Assembly: GCF_023856365.1 (NCBI RefSeq)
Contig: NC_064549.1
Coordinates: 7,085,608 to 7,149,607, forward strand
DNA: 64,000 nucleotides
Origin: Brienomyrus brachyistius
Taxonomy: Eukaryota; Chordata; Actinopteri; Osteoglossiformes; Mormyridae
Reading direction: 5' to 3'
Part shown: in pieces, positions 11,351 to 24,291 of the stretch
Layout of the letters: each line of letters opens with the position of its first letter
How positions within the stretch are numbered: position 1 is the stretch's first letter
Notes under the pieces: model-generated
What the model was told of the DNA's origin: nothing
The model's input: only the letters and a program-made list of their open reading frames with translations
Database searches by the model: none
Program-made: the position numbers and the translations under genes

Positions 11351-12073
11351 GAGAAAAACAGAGAGCAAGACCACAGATGAAACGGATCATGTAAGAGGAC
11401 ATGCTACACAGGCTTCAGCGAGAAGCCGAACGGCCCGTTCTCAGAAACACTGAAGGAAACACAAAGGTGCTGGACCGTTTCTTGCCCAGAGATGATGTGT
11501 GCAGAACGATTAAAAATACTCCGAAACAACAGGAAAAAACTATTTCTTTCGCAAAGGAGCTTTTTAACAGAAAAACTGAAAAGTAAGAATGTGACATTTT
11601 GGTGAGGAAAAACCTGTAAAATCTTTAAATATTCTCTTGTACAAATTGCATATCTGTTGGCGAATGATTGTAATATATCAAAAGATGTGTTTAGTCATGA
11701 TTATATTCACCATGATATTCCAATATCTAATGAAATTCTTGAACAGTAATAATGTTAAATTGTTGAAACTAGTAGAAATTGTCATTTACTATTTTCTAAT
11801 AATGAAAACAGTGCTTCATGATAAATGGTACTGAAAATCAAATCAAATATTGCTGGTAGTACAGAGAATTATGTTTCTTAAAAATGCTTATCTTTGTATG
11901 ATCTGGTGACATAACACTGGTATGGTATGTGCATGTGACCCAGACCAGGATAAAGCAGTTAGATAATGAAAGGATATCTTCAAAGTCCACTTGACCACTT
12001 GCCTACTTTTTTCATACTTTAATTGGTGACACTTTCCAGACATTACCTTGTGCTTCTTTTGATCCTTTCAGCT
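11351..12073. other. no recognised feature
   Basis: Short chance frames only. Confidence 0.45.
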
Positions 12074-12238
12074 AGAGATGGAAAGTTCAGGTTCAGAGAG
12101 TACAAATCATGACCAAGATTTTGTTTCAACCAACCAGGTGAGTATAAAGAGTCACATCCACAGAGAACTCAAGTGGTTGGCTGAAAAAAAAAATCTTGGC
12201 CTGGATTTGTACTTTTTGAATATGAACTTCCCACCTCT
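12074..12238. mobile_element. palindromic MITE family P, copy B
   Basis: AGAGATGGAAAGTTCAGG at the left pairs with GAACTTCCCACCTCT at the right. The internal CCAAGATTTTGTTTCAACCA pairs with the right-arm core, where a poly-A expansion (AAAAAAAAAATCTTGG) has eroded the match. The centre has the family motif GTATAAAGAGTCAC. Confidence 0.83.
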
Positions 12239-12486
12239 GGTTTAGTTTTTCCGTGAATCCACTCAACAAGGAAAAGAATTGCCTCCCCTTCTTTGGGACA
12301 TTAGACAGGTGAAAATCTCCTTTCCAGTCTGAGGTCTGGAACTTTCCAGCTTAAACAATGATCTGGTGATCAGGAAATAGCTGTTGTATTTTTTTTAGCA
12401 TTGTGCACGAGAGCTTTATCAGCCGTTTTTGCACCATAGGGTACAGCTGGTGGTACAAACTGGGCTCAAAGTGACCATCTGGAGCA

Positions 12487-12656
12487 GCGTTTCCCAGTCC
12501 AGTCCTCTGGGATCCACAGACGGTCCACGTTTTTGCTCCCTCCCAGCTCCATGCCAGGCAGTCCTCATATTTGCTCTCTCCCAGCTCCCAGGAGGAACAA
12601 AAACATGGAGCGTCTGTGGGTCCCCGAGGACTGGATTGGGAAACACTGATCTGGAG
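12487..12656. mobile_element. palindromic MITE family Q, complete copy
   Basis: Left arm GCGTTTCCCAGTCCAGTCCT, then GACGGTCCACGTTTTTGCTCC. Right arm GGAACAAAAACATGGAGCGT, then GTCCCCGAGGACTGGATTGGG and AAACAC. The hairpin arms are about 60 bp and the loop is built of CTCCCAGCTCC units. Partial copies lie at 23003 and 24180. Confidence 0.83.
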
Positions 12657-14405
12657 CAATCATCATACCTAATGACTCCCACAAGATGGCTGTCCATGCC
12701 ATTGTGTATCTCCCACTATTTTTAACATTTGACTTTCCCCGCCTGTCTGGATGCAGGGAAAAGGTGTAACGATGCTCATCAGGCCCATATTATTTTTCCT
12801 TTGCTCAGAGCTCTAGGTTTTGTGCTCCATACAGGTAATGCATCTTCTCGCATTGGCCTTTGGACACAAGTGGCCGCCTCAACCCTAAATTACAGCTTTA
12901 TGGAGCTCACAGTATTTTTGTTTAGACTGGGTTACAGAGGTGCTGATTCAGTTCTGCGATTATTTTTGAGGCCAAACTTGTGGTGTTCAGCAAACATCTC
13001 TTTAAGCGTCCATCTGTCCCATTCAGCGAGCTTTGACTTTGTGACCCCTGGGGCTTGTCCATGTTTGAAATAGGCTGCTATGGTTTTAAACCTCTTTATA
13101 CGTTAGATTATTTTCCAGGTTTTGTGACCAATGCGCCTGAATTTCAGGCGCCAACTATTTGGTGTCTTTGGAAGTCCGCTAGTTGCCTCATGTTGCTTTG
13201 AAAACTTGTTTATTGAAGTGATGATAATCAGACCTTTTCATAGCTGAGACACACTATTAGTTGGCTTTCAAACGAATATGACTCACCTTTGCAGTAAGCT
13301 TTATATTTTAGTTGCTTGTGCATTAAAGTAATGTTTTCATGGGGTGTGGGTATTTTCCTCACTCCCTGACAGCAGAATAAGACCTGAGGAACTCTCTAAA
13401 AACTAACATTAACAAAATAAACCAAGAGGACCCGAGGAAAGAATCACACTGTGCACTTAAATTGAATTTGCTATGGTCACTGGGCACATAAGCAGCTGCT
13501 CTTATTGTCTGACTACTGAAGCAAACTAGAAACGTAACCGTGTCAGATTATCATAGCAAATGTGGCAATGCTATTGACAAATTTTGCAGAACCTCTGACC
13601 ACGGGCAGAATTAAATCAGGCTGTGCCCTCATTTAACTTCTGTGGGGAAAACATTCTGGTAATTTACTGGATTATGTTAAGATAAATGAGAGTGCCACTC
13701 CCAAGGAGCAGTTTACAGACGTGAACTCACCTTTGTCTTCGGAGTGTCAGAGGAGACTGGATTGTGTTCGATTTACAAAAATGTGCACAAAGTTGCCGTT
13801 TGCTTTTTGATTATAGTGCAGTATATGCAGATGTATGAGAAAAAAATAATGCATATTACAGTACGGCTGTTGCATAACATAATAGGGAAGATTTTAAGTG
13901 GTCTGAATATTTTGTAAATGCACTCGATATAATGTCCTTCCTGTGTTTATGAGTTTCCTTTCGCGAAAACATTTAGTCTGGTGAATTGACTCCATACAAT
14001 ATGATGATTAAATTTTCATTTTCCATTCTTTATGTGTTAATTTTCTGTTTAGTCTCCTGTTTATAGTTAAGTTGTTATTGTAGGTTAATGTATTTTGCTA
14101 AGCTGATTGTGCTTTAGTTAAAAAAAAATCACATTATCTACTTTTATCTTTGGATAAGGTGCTTTGTATAATATCTTTAAATAAAAATAACTGTACTACA
14201 AATGAACTATTTTCTCTCATATAGTTACTACTGATCTAGTACTTTTTCTACAAAGCACACAAACCTGTTTGATTTGTAAATAAGCAAAATATGATATCAT
14301 ACAGTTAGGTGAGGTTAACACTGTATTCCATAATCATCTCAGAAACGATAAACTTGGTTATCAAGCAGTATGAATGGAAGAGGCTCAAACGTATGTGTAC
14401 AGTGT
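12657..14405. other. no recognised feature
   Basis: Non-coding sequence. No repeat family recognised. Confidence 0.45.
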
Positions 14406-14545
14406 CATTATTTTTGGAAGAGAGTAAAAGTCCAGACGAAGATTTTGTTTCAACCAACCAGAGTATAAAGAGTCACAGTCACTGGTTGGTTGAAACAAAA
14501 TCTGGGTCTGGACTTTTACTCTGGATGTGAAACTACCCAGCACTG
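14406..14545. mobile_element. palindromic MITE family P, copy C
   Basis: AGAGAGTAAAAGTCCAGACG with GATTTTGTTTCAACCAACCA, centre GTATAAAGAGTCACAGTCAC, then TGGTTGGTTGAAACAAAATC and TGGACTTTTACTCT. The inner arms are nearly perfect; the outer left end is eroded. Confidence 0.85.
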
Positions 14546-15035
14546 CTAGCTTTAGTAGTGGTCCAGTAGTTCTGCGCATTGAGTGCATAATGAGGTGGCA
14601 CACCATCTTTCTGGAAGGATAGTTCTTCGTGATTGCAGGATGACTGCTTTGTAACACATATAGATAATGATCTCCTTTTGGAATTCCTCCCTCGATTTCC
14701 TGCAGAGGCCCTCTGTGGTGTGGTACTTCCAGTGTCGCTTTAATATTAATTTCAGTTCTTCAGAATTTCTACCGCAATGGTGTTCTACAGATTTGAAAAG
14801 TAGAAGATGAAATAAGAAGACCATAAACATATACTTGTTACACAAACACTGTATAATTATATCTATCTAATTGTAAAAGTAATTTTGAGCCACCTTGTAT
14901 ATTAAAGTTCAATCAACAAGTCAACTGTCATGATTTTTGCTACAGTTGTTGTATGTGTATCTGTTAGCTAACAGGATAAGTCATTCAAATTTGAAAAGCA
15001 TATGTAACATGCCCATCTAAAAAATAATAATAACT
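14546..15035. other. no recognised feature
   Basis: Non-coding sequence. No repeat family recognised. Confidence 0.4.
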
Positions 15036-15039
15036 AGTA

Positions 15040-15297
15040 TAGGGCACAAGTCAAGGGTATATATACCCTGGACAGGATGCTAGCCTTTCTCAGGTCACAT
15101 GCACACAGACTATGGGAAATCTGGAAATTGCAATCAGGCAGCTTTGGAATGACAGAAAACAGGAGTGCTGAGAGGAGACTTGCACAACATGGGGAAAAAT
15201 TACAGACTCGACACACACACCGAGTGGAAACAGGATTCGGGCTCACAGTCCTGGAGGTGTGAGGTAGTGTCGGTACTCGCTGAACCATTATACCAGC
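15040..15297 (-). repeat. family-1 SINE, minus strand, 5'-containing
   Basis: The right end GTGTCGGTACTCGCTGAACC is the minus-strand tRNA-like head. GGATTCGGGCTCACAGTCC and CACACACACCGAGTGGAAAC fit the family body. The 3' portion is heavily diverged. Confidence 0.5.
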
Positions 15298-15488
15298 ACT
15301 TGCAGCAGTACAGCAGGACCTAAGGCAGTAGCCAGGTGCTTGCCAAATAGCTTCTGAGGGAGCTGTCCTTTTAGCTCCGGAGGGAGTATTCCCAAATGCG
15401 AGCCAGCTGGGGTCATTAGCTAGGGCCAGGCATACAGGATCAGGGTTGGGCTGACTTTTGACAGTTGGTCCAAAACAAAGGTATTGAA

Positions 15489-15548
15489 ATTTTGACAGGA
15501 GGCTGCCAGCCTCGGTCAGCACCACGGACAGCAGCCACCTGTCAAAAT
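15489..15548. repeat. 60-bp imperfect hairpin
   Basis: ATTTTGACAGGAGGCTGC pairs with GCAGCCACCTGTCAAAAT (one mismatch) around a 24-nt loop. No repeat family recognised. Confidence 0.8.
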
Positions 15549-15631
15549 CTCAGTGTTCTGTATGTTCTGAATTTCAGTTGGAACGGCTGTAGCTTCCAGG
15601 GTCTGCAGATGACGTCGTGACACAAAAAGGG

Positions 15632-15651
15632 AAAAAAAAAAAAAAAAAAAA
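15632..15651 (+). repeat. poly-A tract (20 A)
   Basis: Uninterrupted run of A. No adjoining retrotransposon end was identified. Confidence 0.95.
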
Positions 15652-15654
15652 CTC

Positions 15655-18600
15655 TCTGTGTCAACCTGAAATAGCTGTCCATTCATACAGAATTAATGGT
15701 CCATTTTTGGAAAAGTAGACTTACATTATTATTTAAAGCCAAATCATTATTTTTAGTGAAAGTGGGAGCATTAGCAAGACAGGATCTACAATGCAAAGGG
15801 TTTTGCATTGCTTGAAGTCACTAATTTTAGTGGCATGATAAAATATCACAAACAGCACTTGCACTGAAGAAGCATAATAATAGCAAATATTTCATTGCAT
15901 GTGCTACCTTTTGTCCCTGATGTAACAATGGTCAGACAGTAGCTAGAAGGGCTATGATGAAATCTGTGTGTTAAAATGGGGAATACGTGTTTAAAACAAT
16001 AAAGAGTTATAAGCAATAATATATGTTTGGAAACTATCATAATGTCTGTGACAATATAAGTGAAAGAGTAAAAATTAACCATTCCTGTTCTAACTTGGGG
16101 AGATTTCACCAGCAAATCGTAGGCATAGACAGCCCTAGCTTCATCAAGGAGTTAACTTATGTCAAATTAGAATGGTTTGAAAGTTTATTTGTAATTTTGT
16201 ATCCAAATGCCCTATCTGGGGTCCTGGCTGCTACTGTGTTGAGTTTCAGCTTTGGCACATTATGGAATTTTCACATACTTTGTTGGCTTCTGGTGATTTT
16301 TGCATGCTGCTGTGTCTCTGTACTGGAATGCCTTGGTGCATGCTTTAATTTTCTTGTGCATCACTGTGGTGATCTGTGCTTGTTGGTTTGGAAATGAGCA
16401 GATTGTTTTAATTTGAGCACAGCTGCCGGTGCATTTTTGATTAATACACTGACATTGATGAATTATGTGAACAGGAAGTTGGAGTAGTGAGAGGCTACCT
16501 GACTGCATGCGGTTAGTAGAGTGGTAGGTGTCTTTGTCTATGCAGAGTGACACTGGCCCTAGGTGTACAGTATGCACCCTTTGTGGGTCAAGAAACATGC
16601 TGGGAATATTCAGAGTAGGACTTCCTGAAATTAGCGATAAGCGAAAGAGTGAGAGAAAATGGGTTGGATCTGGTACTTAGATGAGCAATGTTGAGAGACC
16701 TTTTTTACATCCAAGCTCATTGTTTATGCGAAAAGGAAACAGCCTCCTTTCTCTTCTTCTAAGAGAATTCCTTCCAATTTATGTGATAGGTAGGGAATCG
16801 CTTTCGACTGGATCGCTTACAGTTGTTTTCACCACATTTCTTTGGCCACAGTAGTCACTGGAGGTTATATTTAAGCATTAGGAAACTTGTGCAATCTCTG
16901 GAAGAACATGCAGACACAAAGGGCTTGGGGCAGGAGTTGAAATATCAAGCCTGTGATGGTATTGCGCGAACAACGGTGCAGTTTTGTCCATGTAGTACAA
17001 TTCAGAGCTAAATTGCATTATACGCAAAAAACATTTAATATTGAAGAAAACTATTTAGAACCCTGAAAAAGTAGCTCTTGTTTTAGGTCGATGTAATGAG
17101 TGACAATTCATATGAGAATGTTATTTGTTTTGGTAATCATTATCGTACTCCAGCAGAACTGTGACTGGCATCAGTAAAATAAGCCTGGCATCCTAAAATA
17201 ATTTTGACATATAGTAGCAGAGTAGAAATCTTATTTCAGAATACCTGGGAGGAAATTAACAAAAGGAATTAACAAAAGAGTGGTTTGTACATGACATGTC
17301 CATTAACCTGAAAGATAAATAATCAGTCGAGTGTTCTTTGGCCGGAAGTCCTGCCACCAGGATGCCTGTCGTGCCACCATACCCAGGTGACAGCAACTGG
17401 AATGTGCCCGGATGGCCAAAGTTTTATGTTTTATGGTGGGTAGGTCTTCTTTACTCTGTGCACTGTTAACTGGTCATGATGTGGAAGTCAGTTCTTCTGG
17501 TCCCCCTTCATGTAATCAGCTTGGGTCCTGTTTGTGGAGCAGACTCAGTTAATTGTCATCTCTCTAGCTTCGTACAAAGGAACAGACAAGCATCCGCGTT
17601 GCTTCCCATAGAATTAGTGCTACCATTGATCATATTACTGGATTTATTCTGTTGAAGCCTATTAAATTCTCTCTATCGCTCCTTTTCACATCGTTACCCC
17701 TGGAGAGAAGAGCTGTGACCCTGATTTTATTCGTAATGATTCATCCTTGGGTATCTGGCAGTGTCTGTATGAGATGCCAACTTTGCGTCATTCCTGGACT
17801 CAAGGTGCTCAACAATCTCACTCGCATTGGCAGGTTTTCTTCCGGAAAAGCCCAGAACATGGCAGGAGATAAAAATGGCAGGATACAGGTAAATGCTAGG
17901 ACCTGCGGCTTCTGACTCAAAGTCCGGCCTTCTGATGACATGTGGAGCACTGAGGTATAGTGAGATATAGATATGCCAAACTATGGGTGTGAGACTATAT
18001 AAGACGACAAATGCGTTAAAATCCGTTGGATTCATTTTAGCGGTGTTATCCACTAACATCTGCATATTGCAATGCAGCCTTACCATGACGCAAGTGTTGA
18101 AGATAATGCTAAATCATGGTAGAACAGAGTCAGTGAATTGCTGAGCTCTTGGGACAATCACCTCCACATCCACTGCTCGCCTCCACAAGTGAAAGCTGTT
18201 ACATGATGATTCGTATAGAGGAAATGATCAAAATTCATAAGGAATGACGATTGGGTGAGAAAATTGATAATGGTTTCCTATTTCTCTCAGGGTTATAGTG
18301 AATTGGCAGCTAGGGCGGCTTCTTGTATCACACTTTCATGAACGCTATACTCAGTGGTATGTCTCCAGCTCCCGGTAGCTCTCTTTGCTGTCCGCGCTGG
18401 TGAATTGCCGGGGGATTTCCCCAGAATGGTTATTCCTTTTTAAGTATGTCTTGTACAGTTTTGCACACTGCCTCACCAGATCATTTCTGAAGCTGTTCTG
18501 GATTATTAAAAGGAATAAAGCAATTTTCGAATGTTCTGAAGAGAAACACATACACATACAAAATAACCTCCTAGACAATTTATGGTAGCATGTTGTATAG

Positions 18601-19995
18601 TTAGTAGTTTTCCATCTTGTTGGAATACATGGGATTTGAGCCCTTGGGTTACATAATATATTGTATACAAAATACATGCATCACCTTTTTATTGATTTAA
18701 ATGATTGGACAATTTGTGTTACAATGTGACCTTTCAGTCGTGAGTATAAAAAATACTGAGATACATGTCATTGGTCAGGCTGGGTAAAATGTTTTAAGAC
18801 TGAAAATGTGATATGCAAAGGTTTATAGCTGAATTTAGTGACAGAGTTCTTACATATTGCTGTCTGCATTTACACCCGTTTATCATACCTGTTCTCATGG
18901 ACAATGACACTTACTGTAATCATAGTATCATAGTTTTTTCCTTTTATCATTAGAATGAACTGTAAGGTCTCTTATCATCATTTTTATCCCTGGTCATATC
19001 TTTCAATGAATTGTAAAGAATAGTATCATGGTCTATGAACCATGACACAGATGGTGAACATGCTTATTGTTTAAAAGAGTTTTCACACAATACAGACTAT
19101 TATTATGACATTTTTCTAATTACTCGTTTTATCTATTATGGGTGAAAATTAAATTTGTCCACTTTTCAGTTTGCTCGTGTGTCTATAACAACTTAATTTA
19201 TTATGACACTGCTTGCAGCTGAATTTGTTAGATACCTAGTGAAATAATTTTAACTGCTTATTTTCTGACAATCATTTAAATATGTTAGCATCATTCAGAC
19301 AAGTACTCTTTTACAAAAAAAAACACATACATAAGCACCCTTGACCACAGATTAAACTTGATTTAAACTAAGACCCTTATTAGTAAAGCACTTGAGAGAA
19401 TAACCATGTAATTTGTCAAGAATTATAGGCAAGTGGCAATTCTGTTGTCGCAATTGACATGCATTGGTATGGTACCACATTCCAAGGTACTTGGAATGAA
19501 ATGCGTACCACAATCCTAGCCACTTTGCAAGAAGACTGTGATAAAAATAAACTGTAGCCAACAGCAGTATTACAAGTATACGTGTCCTGTTTTCTAACCC
19601 AGTTTTTAAATTTATTTATTTATTTTATCAGGCATGCTAAATATAGATTACTATGGGTCATAGACATAGACTTCGTGTGCTGTTTTCAAGGATAAATCTA
19701 GTATTTTAATGCCTATGAACTTTTACTGAAGCCAGAACAAGTGAATGAATTATGTTCATTTTATATGCAGTTTTAGCTGGTTTTGAAGTTGCCTTAAATA
19801 AAGCATTTTATTATTCCAATGTGGCAGGCAAAATTAATCAAAAGAGCCAGCCCAGTCTCATGAATTTGTAAATGTAAGTTGAATGAACTTGATTTAATTT
19901 GTGTAGAAAAAATGAGTGCCAGCATGTGTGAATTGTCTACTTTCATTCACTGGATAGAATGGAACACTTCTCACAAACTGTTCACATATTGTACC
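15655..19995. other. no recognised gene or repeat
   Basis: About 4.3 kb of AT-rich intronic sequence with only short frames. It is relatively free of the families seen elsewhere. Confidence 0.5.
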
Positions 19996-20004
19996 TGCAT
20001 TCAT

Positions 20005-20178
20005 TGATCCATTTTCCATAACCTTTAATCCAGTGTAGGGTTATTGTGTTCCAGAAGCTTCTAATATGAAGCACAGGACACGAGGCAGGGGATGAGTTGC
20101 CAGTCCGTGGCAAACAAACACAAACTGCAGATAATTTAGAGAGATAGATGCACTTAAACCACATCTTTGGGCTGGGAG
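20005..20178 (-). repeat. family-1 SINE fragment, minus strand
   Basis: GATCCATTTTCCATAACC, CCAGTGTAGGGTTATTGTG, GAGGCAGGGGATGAGTTGCC and CCACATCTTTGGGCTGGGAG give the minus-strand family order. Confidence 0.55.
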
Positions 20179-20419
20179 AGGAATACCGTACAGGCATGAA
20201 AATGGGAAGAGAATAAAAACTCAGCGAATGCAGTTTTTCTTATGTTGTACTTTATAAAACCATTTGGGACCTGACACATTCATTGACCTCTAGCTTTCAC
20301 TGTTAAAATTACAGGCGTCATTAGGAAAATAAGTGAAAAAAAAATTAGCTCAGTATCACATGGCACTAGGGTGTTGAACGTTAGGTAGCATTATACAGTT
20401 AAATTGGTCTTCTTGACTT

Positions 20420-20752
20420 CCTGATCCATTTATCCGCTCATCTTCTAACTACTTACGCGGTTCAGGGTCACAGTGGGGGCTGCGGCACATTTTAGGAAGC
20501 ACAGGGCACAGGGTTAAATTACGCCCTGGATGGGGTAGTAATTCATCACAGGCCACATGCTTGCACACACAATCATATACACGTAATGCGGTCAAATTAG
20601 CCACTGCTGCGTCTGCATGTCCTTGGACTATGAGAGAAAACTAAGTACCCAGAAGGATTTCTGCACACCCCCCACAACAGAAGTTAGATTCAACTACCCC
20701 AACCCTGAAAGTGAGATGCAATAGCCTTATATACTGAGCCACCAGCCACCAT
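20420..20752 (-). repeat. family-1 SINE, minus strand, near full length
   Basis: Right end ACTGAGCCACCAGCCACCATG (head). GAGAAAACTAAGTACCCAG and GTCCTTGGACTATGAGAG are body. Left end GCGGTTCAGGGTCACAGTGG with ATTTATCCGCTCATCTTC is tail. Confidence 0.65.
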
Positions 20753-21763
20753 GTTTCCCTCTGCCTTGCCGCTAGATGAAACGTCACTAATGTGTGAAGT
20801 TATCGCAAATTTTCACTTCATTGTCCATAATAATTATCCAGTAAAGGAGATTATTATTGGAGATTATTACAGGAAGTGTAGAGTAAATGGAAACCCTAAA
20901 TAGGATGCTAATCTATTGTTAGGCACGCGCTAAAATGTACGATGATTTGTGATACTGGTTCACCTATACAGTAGGTGTTTGGAATACAAGAGGCAGCTGG
21001 CAAAGTTCTTTATGCTAAGCATTTATCAATAGTTAATTATACTAAGCATTTAGCGATAATTAGATGTTACTAATGAGGTGGCGTGGCACTATTGCTGCCT
21101 GCCTCTGGGGATGGGCCCATCTCCACTCTATCTTTGTGCAAAGCATGTTTGTGCATCTTTTCCCTGCGTTCCCTGGGTTAGTTTAGGCAGCCGTTTGTTA
21201 TATATAACTGAAGTTAGTACAGTTTTATATTACAGCTCTGTAATTCCTCACGCATTCAGGTCAGCATCACAGTTACGGCATTTCTGTGCAGTAAAACCCT
21301 GAACATGTAGATTCAATTTTGATGTAAGGTGAATTTTAAAAGAATGATTTATAGGTTGTCAGAAATGGCGATTCATTTGAAAATGATGACGTTTCACTTT
21401 AAAGGAAATCTAGGGGTAGAGTGTCGCGCTTTAAAAGGATCATTCGTTATATGGTGACGTTTGTGGCCAGTATTTACAGTAAAAGCTGCTGATTGTACAA
21501 AGCTGTGAAGCGATGGATTGTAAGAGTTCATACATCAGCTGTAACTAAATTTTAAATCATTACTCCTCATTAAAATGCACAAAGTATTGATTTCACTTTA
21601 AATAAGTTATTGAGTTACATTAACTTCAATGCACACTATTCCCTATCAAGAATAGGATGAGGTTTGAATAGCATTCATATAGAGCAGCACCCAGGGTACA
21701 GCTTTGTGCACAAATCTGCACTATTATTTGAACATATAAGTTTCATAGAAACTATGATATTTC
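20753..21763. other. no recognised feature
   Basis: AT-rich non-coding sequence. Confidence 0.45.
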
Positions 21764-21850
21764 TGTCAGGCCCAATCGTCCGATCCTCCTGTGTGCCACG
21801 CCCCCCTCGTTAACCTTGTGTTAAATCCTGATTGTTACCAGCTGTTTCAC
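21764..21850 (+). repeat. fragment of a Ty3/gypsy-type LTR
   Basis: TGTCAGGCCCAATCGTCCGA, TGTGTGCCACGCCCCCC and GATTGTTACCAGCTG match the start of the LTR at 31578 (TGTGATGCCCGGCTCGTCCG, GTGTGCCACGCCCCCTGATT). The remainder is lost. Confidence 0.6.
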
Positions 21851-21904
21851 TAATTTGCACAACTATATCGATTTATTTACAGTTGTGTACTTTTTACATA
21901 AAAT

Positions 21905-22725
21905 AAATTTTCGCTCAAAAGTACTTTACTGATATTTGTCCAACTTTGCAGAGGCATTGCACTGTATGGGTTAATAACTGGAACTTTTGACATAGATCAC
22001 CCCAAAACTGCAGCAACACCACATAATGATAGCAATAAAAAAGACATCTCAGACACTTGATCCAGTTAAGACGATAACTCAAAAAGTATGTGATATTTTC
22101 AAACTTTGCAGAGGCATTGTAAGGTTGACAAACTGGAAATGATTCAATTTTGATACAGAGCACCCCAAAACTGAAGCAGCAGTGCATTACGGTAGCAAAG
22201 AAATGGGCAGTATTGTTTCAGTGATAACTCAAAACTATTTAAAGGATCTTTTTCTAACATTGTGGAGACATGGGTGAGGAACTGGAATGAATCAGATGTT
22301 GCTTAGTGAGAGCAAAGCGTAGGGTGACAGGAGATGACAATTGACCTTCTGAATGTGATACATTAAGAAGTATTTAATGGGTCTCATTACTGCATAAAAA
22401 AAGGATTTAACAGATGAAGATCTACACCATTTTCAGACAAATTGCCCAAATAAAAAAAAGAAAAGCAACAGTGCTGTATAGCCGCAAAGGAAGGAAATTG
22501 TAGTTTTAGGAGACACTTGGTCTTGTAAACACAGTAACCGTAAAAGTATTTTATAGATCTTTTTCAAACTTTGTAATCACACTGAGAGGGTAGCAAACTG
22601 AAAGTGACATGCTTATTCCAAAAAGAAGGGCACCCTGATGATGACTAAAAAAGTATTTGTTCGACCTTCTCCAAACTTTGCAAGACACAATGTATGGATG
22701 AGGATCATAGTCAGCTAAACATAGT
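21905..22725 (+). repeat. diverged tandem repeat block R
   Basis: The motif CTCAAAAAGTATNTGATA...TTTTTCAAACTTTGCAGA recurs at about 21913, 22078, 22228, 22539 and 22644. It is accompanied by CACCCCAAAACTG and AGCAGCAGTGC units. Spacing is irregular (about 104-313 bp), suggesting an old, rearranged long-period array. A related block lies at 43328-43690. Confidence 0.7.
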
Positions 22726-23002
22726 CAGTTAACAAAAAAAAAAACATAGATCTCACTTACTTCTAGACCTGGGAAACTTTATGTCCCTCATGTCCTCTGT
22801 TTAGTCTGTCGGGCTGATCACGATGCTATGGACCAAAAATAAGTATTATAAAATAAGTATCTTGGTATGTTTAAGCAGATTAACGATACACAATATCTTT
22901 CATGAAGTGAAGTGTGCTAAATGTTCAGTTTTAAAAGAAAACCACATGTAAGATATAACAATCATTCCTCACCTTTTCTCCTCCATCAAATTCCCTGTGT
23001 TG

Positions 23003-23068
23003 GGGAGTTGGGAGGGAGCGAAAACATGGGCCGTCTGGGGATCCGCGAGTTCTGGTTTGGCACTGCTG
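23003..23068. mobile_element. MITE family Q, right half only
   Basis: GGGAGGGAGCGAAAACATGG, GCCGTCTGGGGATCCGCGAG and TTCTGGTTTGGCAC match the right arm of 12487-12656. Confidence 0.6.
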
Positions 23069-23079
23069 TAAATTATCCG

Positions 23080-23348
23080 TGTGGTGTCACCGGTAGCCCT
23101 GTTGCTTCTCATTTCCATGGTTTGGGGTTGAACACTCCCTCTACTCTGTATGTATGTAGTTTGCTTGTTTTCCCTGTGTCATGTGGGTTGCCAGTTGCAG
23201 TCCATAGACATGAGGCAGACTGGCTTCTCTAAATGGATCATAGCGTATAACTCTGTGCCCTGCAATAGACTGGCTTTCTAGGCCTTGTGCTGCCTAGTAA
23301 AGGCTCCAGGTCCGCCTACAACTCTGAACAGGATAAGTGGTCGGAGAA
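23080..23348 (+). repeat. family-1 SINE, + strand
   Basis: GTTTGCTTGTTTTCCCTGTG, GTTGCCAGTTGCAGTCCATAG, GTGCCCTGCAATAGACTGGC and GAACAGGATAAGTGGTCGGAG, ending in GGAT repeats. Confidence 0.6.
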
Positions 23349-23380
23349 TGGATGGATGGATGGATGGATGGATGGACGGA
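23349..23380 (+). repeat. (GGAT)n microsatellite, SINE tail
   Basis: Six or seven GGAT units and a GGAC variant after the SINE. Confidence 0.93.
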
Positions 23381-23439
23381 CAAGACTCCACAGGGCATCT
23401 GAATTTTATTGTTCCATCATATGCTGCATAAGGAGATTT

Positions 23440-23560
23440 TACAAGGCCTCATTGGGGGCTCACTGGGGGCTTTTGGGCAGGTACGTATAATGTAAAGCGC
23501 TTTGAGACAATGTAATTTGTGATAATGTGCTATACAACTAAAATTGAATTGGATTGAATA
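23440..23560 (+). repeat. L2-type LINE / SINE 3' tail
   Basis: AATGTAAAGCGCTTTGAGAC, GTGATAATGTGCTATACAAC and AAAATTGAATTGGATTGAAT are the hallmark 3' end shared by fish L2-like LINEs and the SINEs they mobilise. Confidence 0.7.
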
Positions 23561-24179
23561 TGCTGAGAAAACCGAATGGGTATCACTTCCAAAAACACTT
23601 TATATGACTAAATGGCAAAATGAGCTCTTGAACTATTGCACAACAGTTACCCCTCACAAGATATTTTTAACAGAGTGGATGGAACACATAGATACAATTA
23701 AAATACTAATCCATTCTTAAGTGATGGTATTTAGTAAAAGTTATTTAATTGTATTCCTCCTGTTTTTACAATTTGCATTTAGAGAGTTTAGGCAATGCCT
23801 TAATAGCATCCATTGGAGGCAGTAATTTATTAAAGTGAAACGTAAAAAGCTTCTGCTTAAAGAGTTTAGTATTATGATTAGCAAAAACAGAAAAAACGGC
23901 CTTTGGAATAATGTACTTTATAAAAAGGTTAAAATTAAAAATGTATTCCCTGCCCCAAAAAGGATAAGAAGCAAACTTGTATTGAAATTATCTAGAAGTA
24001 TCTCATTATCATTATTAAAAAAAAATATATCTATATTTAATATTTGTGTTGTCCTATTTCCTAATGTCCTATTTAAATTAACAAAACGAAATCGTCTCGT
24101 CACTGAAAAGCCCTTGAACAAAATACTGTTATAGTAAAGGAAAACACATTATGTATATATATGCATTGCATGCTTGCCA
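23561..24179. other. no recognised feature
   Basis: Very AT-rich. The 99-codon frame at 23835-24134 is lysine/isoleucine-rich chance sequence. Confidence 0.45.
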
Positions 24180-24290
24180 GTGTTTCCCAATTCGGTCCTC
24201 AGGGACCCAAAGTTGATCCATGTTTTTGCTACCTCCCAGCTCCCTGCCAAACAGTCTAGTCCGGCAGCTGGGAGGAAGAATCCCCAACAA
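24180..24290. mobile_element. MITE family Q, left part
   Basis: GTGTTTCCCAATTCGGTCCT, CATGTTTTTGCTACCTCCCA and CAGCTCCCTGCC match the left arm and loop of 12487-12656. The right arm is missing. Confidence 0.65.
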
Positions 24291-24291
24291 C

